Shown: positions 14,851 to 14,857 of the stretch, piece by piece
How positions within the stretch are numbered: position 1 is the stretch's first letter
Layout: every line of letters begins with the position of its first letter
Origin: an uncultured Bacilli bacterium
Lineage (GTDB): Bacteria; Bacillota_I; Bacilli_A; RF39; UBA660
Direction of reading: 5' to 3'
Length of the DNA stretch: 14,857 nucleotides
Assembly (NCBI GenBank): GCA_947584105.1
Contig: CANPWK010000014.1
Location: 1 to 14,857 of the forward strand
Notes under the pieces: model-generated
Told to the model about the DNA's origin: nothing
What the model saw: only the letters and a program-made list of their open reading frames with translations
The model's database searches: none
Translations under genes and position numbers: made by a program

Positions 14851-14857
14851 ATATTCT

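Noticed and set aside
14797..14857. ATG with an open frame running off the right edge
   Set aside because: The frame passes straight through a terminator-like hairpin and T-run, and the purine-rich stretch before it is too far from the ATG; too short to support.
1..14857. CRISPR arrays, insertion sequences or phage genes
   Set aside because: No regularly spaced direct repeats, transposase, integrase or phage structural frames were seen on either strand.

Overview
This window comes from an AT-rich, low-GC bacterial genome. All genes read cleanly with the standard code: TGA never interrupts a frame, and TAA, TAG and TGA are all used as stops. The scpA-scpB pair, strong purine-rich ribosome binding sites, sigma-A type promoters and a secreted dockerin protein fit a Bacillota (Firmicutes) relative, plausibly an uncultured gut lineage. 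That placement is inference; no ribosomal RNA is present.

Left part (about 9380 down to 90, minus strand). One long co-directional block starts from a near-consensus promoter (-35 TTGACA, -10 TAAGAT, 17-base spacer). Its first reading frame is a 33-codon ORF (9213..9314) behind an almost perfect ribosome binding site. The stop codon of that ORF lies inside a terminator-like hairpin. Then follow an RSH protein ((p)ppGpp hydrolase/synthetase family) whose synthetase half looks inactivated, a class II lysyl-tRNA-synthetase-like enzyme with altered motif 2, a B12-binding-type radical SAM enzyme, a second radical SAM enzyme with extra cysteines, a small HAD-fold protein with a changed catalytic motif, a SAM methyltransferase, an S51-family (peptidase E-like) serine hydrolase, and a class I lysyl-tRNA synthetase. 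Intergenic gaps are a few to some tens of bases and one gene pair overlaps. Behind the last stop, in the same frame, lies an 81-codon remnant resembling the C-terminus of a second S51 hydrolase, then a terminator. The enzyme mix (aaRS paralog, two radical SAM enzymes, methyltransferase, hydrolase, second-class LysRS) suggests a small-molecule or modified-amino-acid/peptide pathway that I cannot match to a known one. It is the most interesting part of the window.

Middle (9476-12503, minus strand). A decayed C-terminal fragment of a Cof-type HAD phosphatase sits downstream of a 915-residue secreted or lipid-anchored protein. That protein has an N-terminal region resembling a thioester (TQXA) domain lacking its glutamine, a six-unit four-residue repeat, and two dockerin-like calcium-binding modules. 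Its stop codon lies inside its own terminator hairpin.

Right part (12579-14857, plus strand). The scpA-scpB operon of the SMC condensin complex is transcribed divergently from the dockerin gene, with the two -35 boxes 19 bases apart. It is followed by a tRNA-Leu(CAA) gene with its own terminator, a SnoaL/NTF2-like small protein gene, and a last terminator-like hairpin at the window edge.
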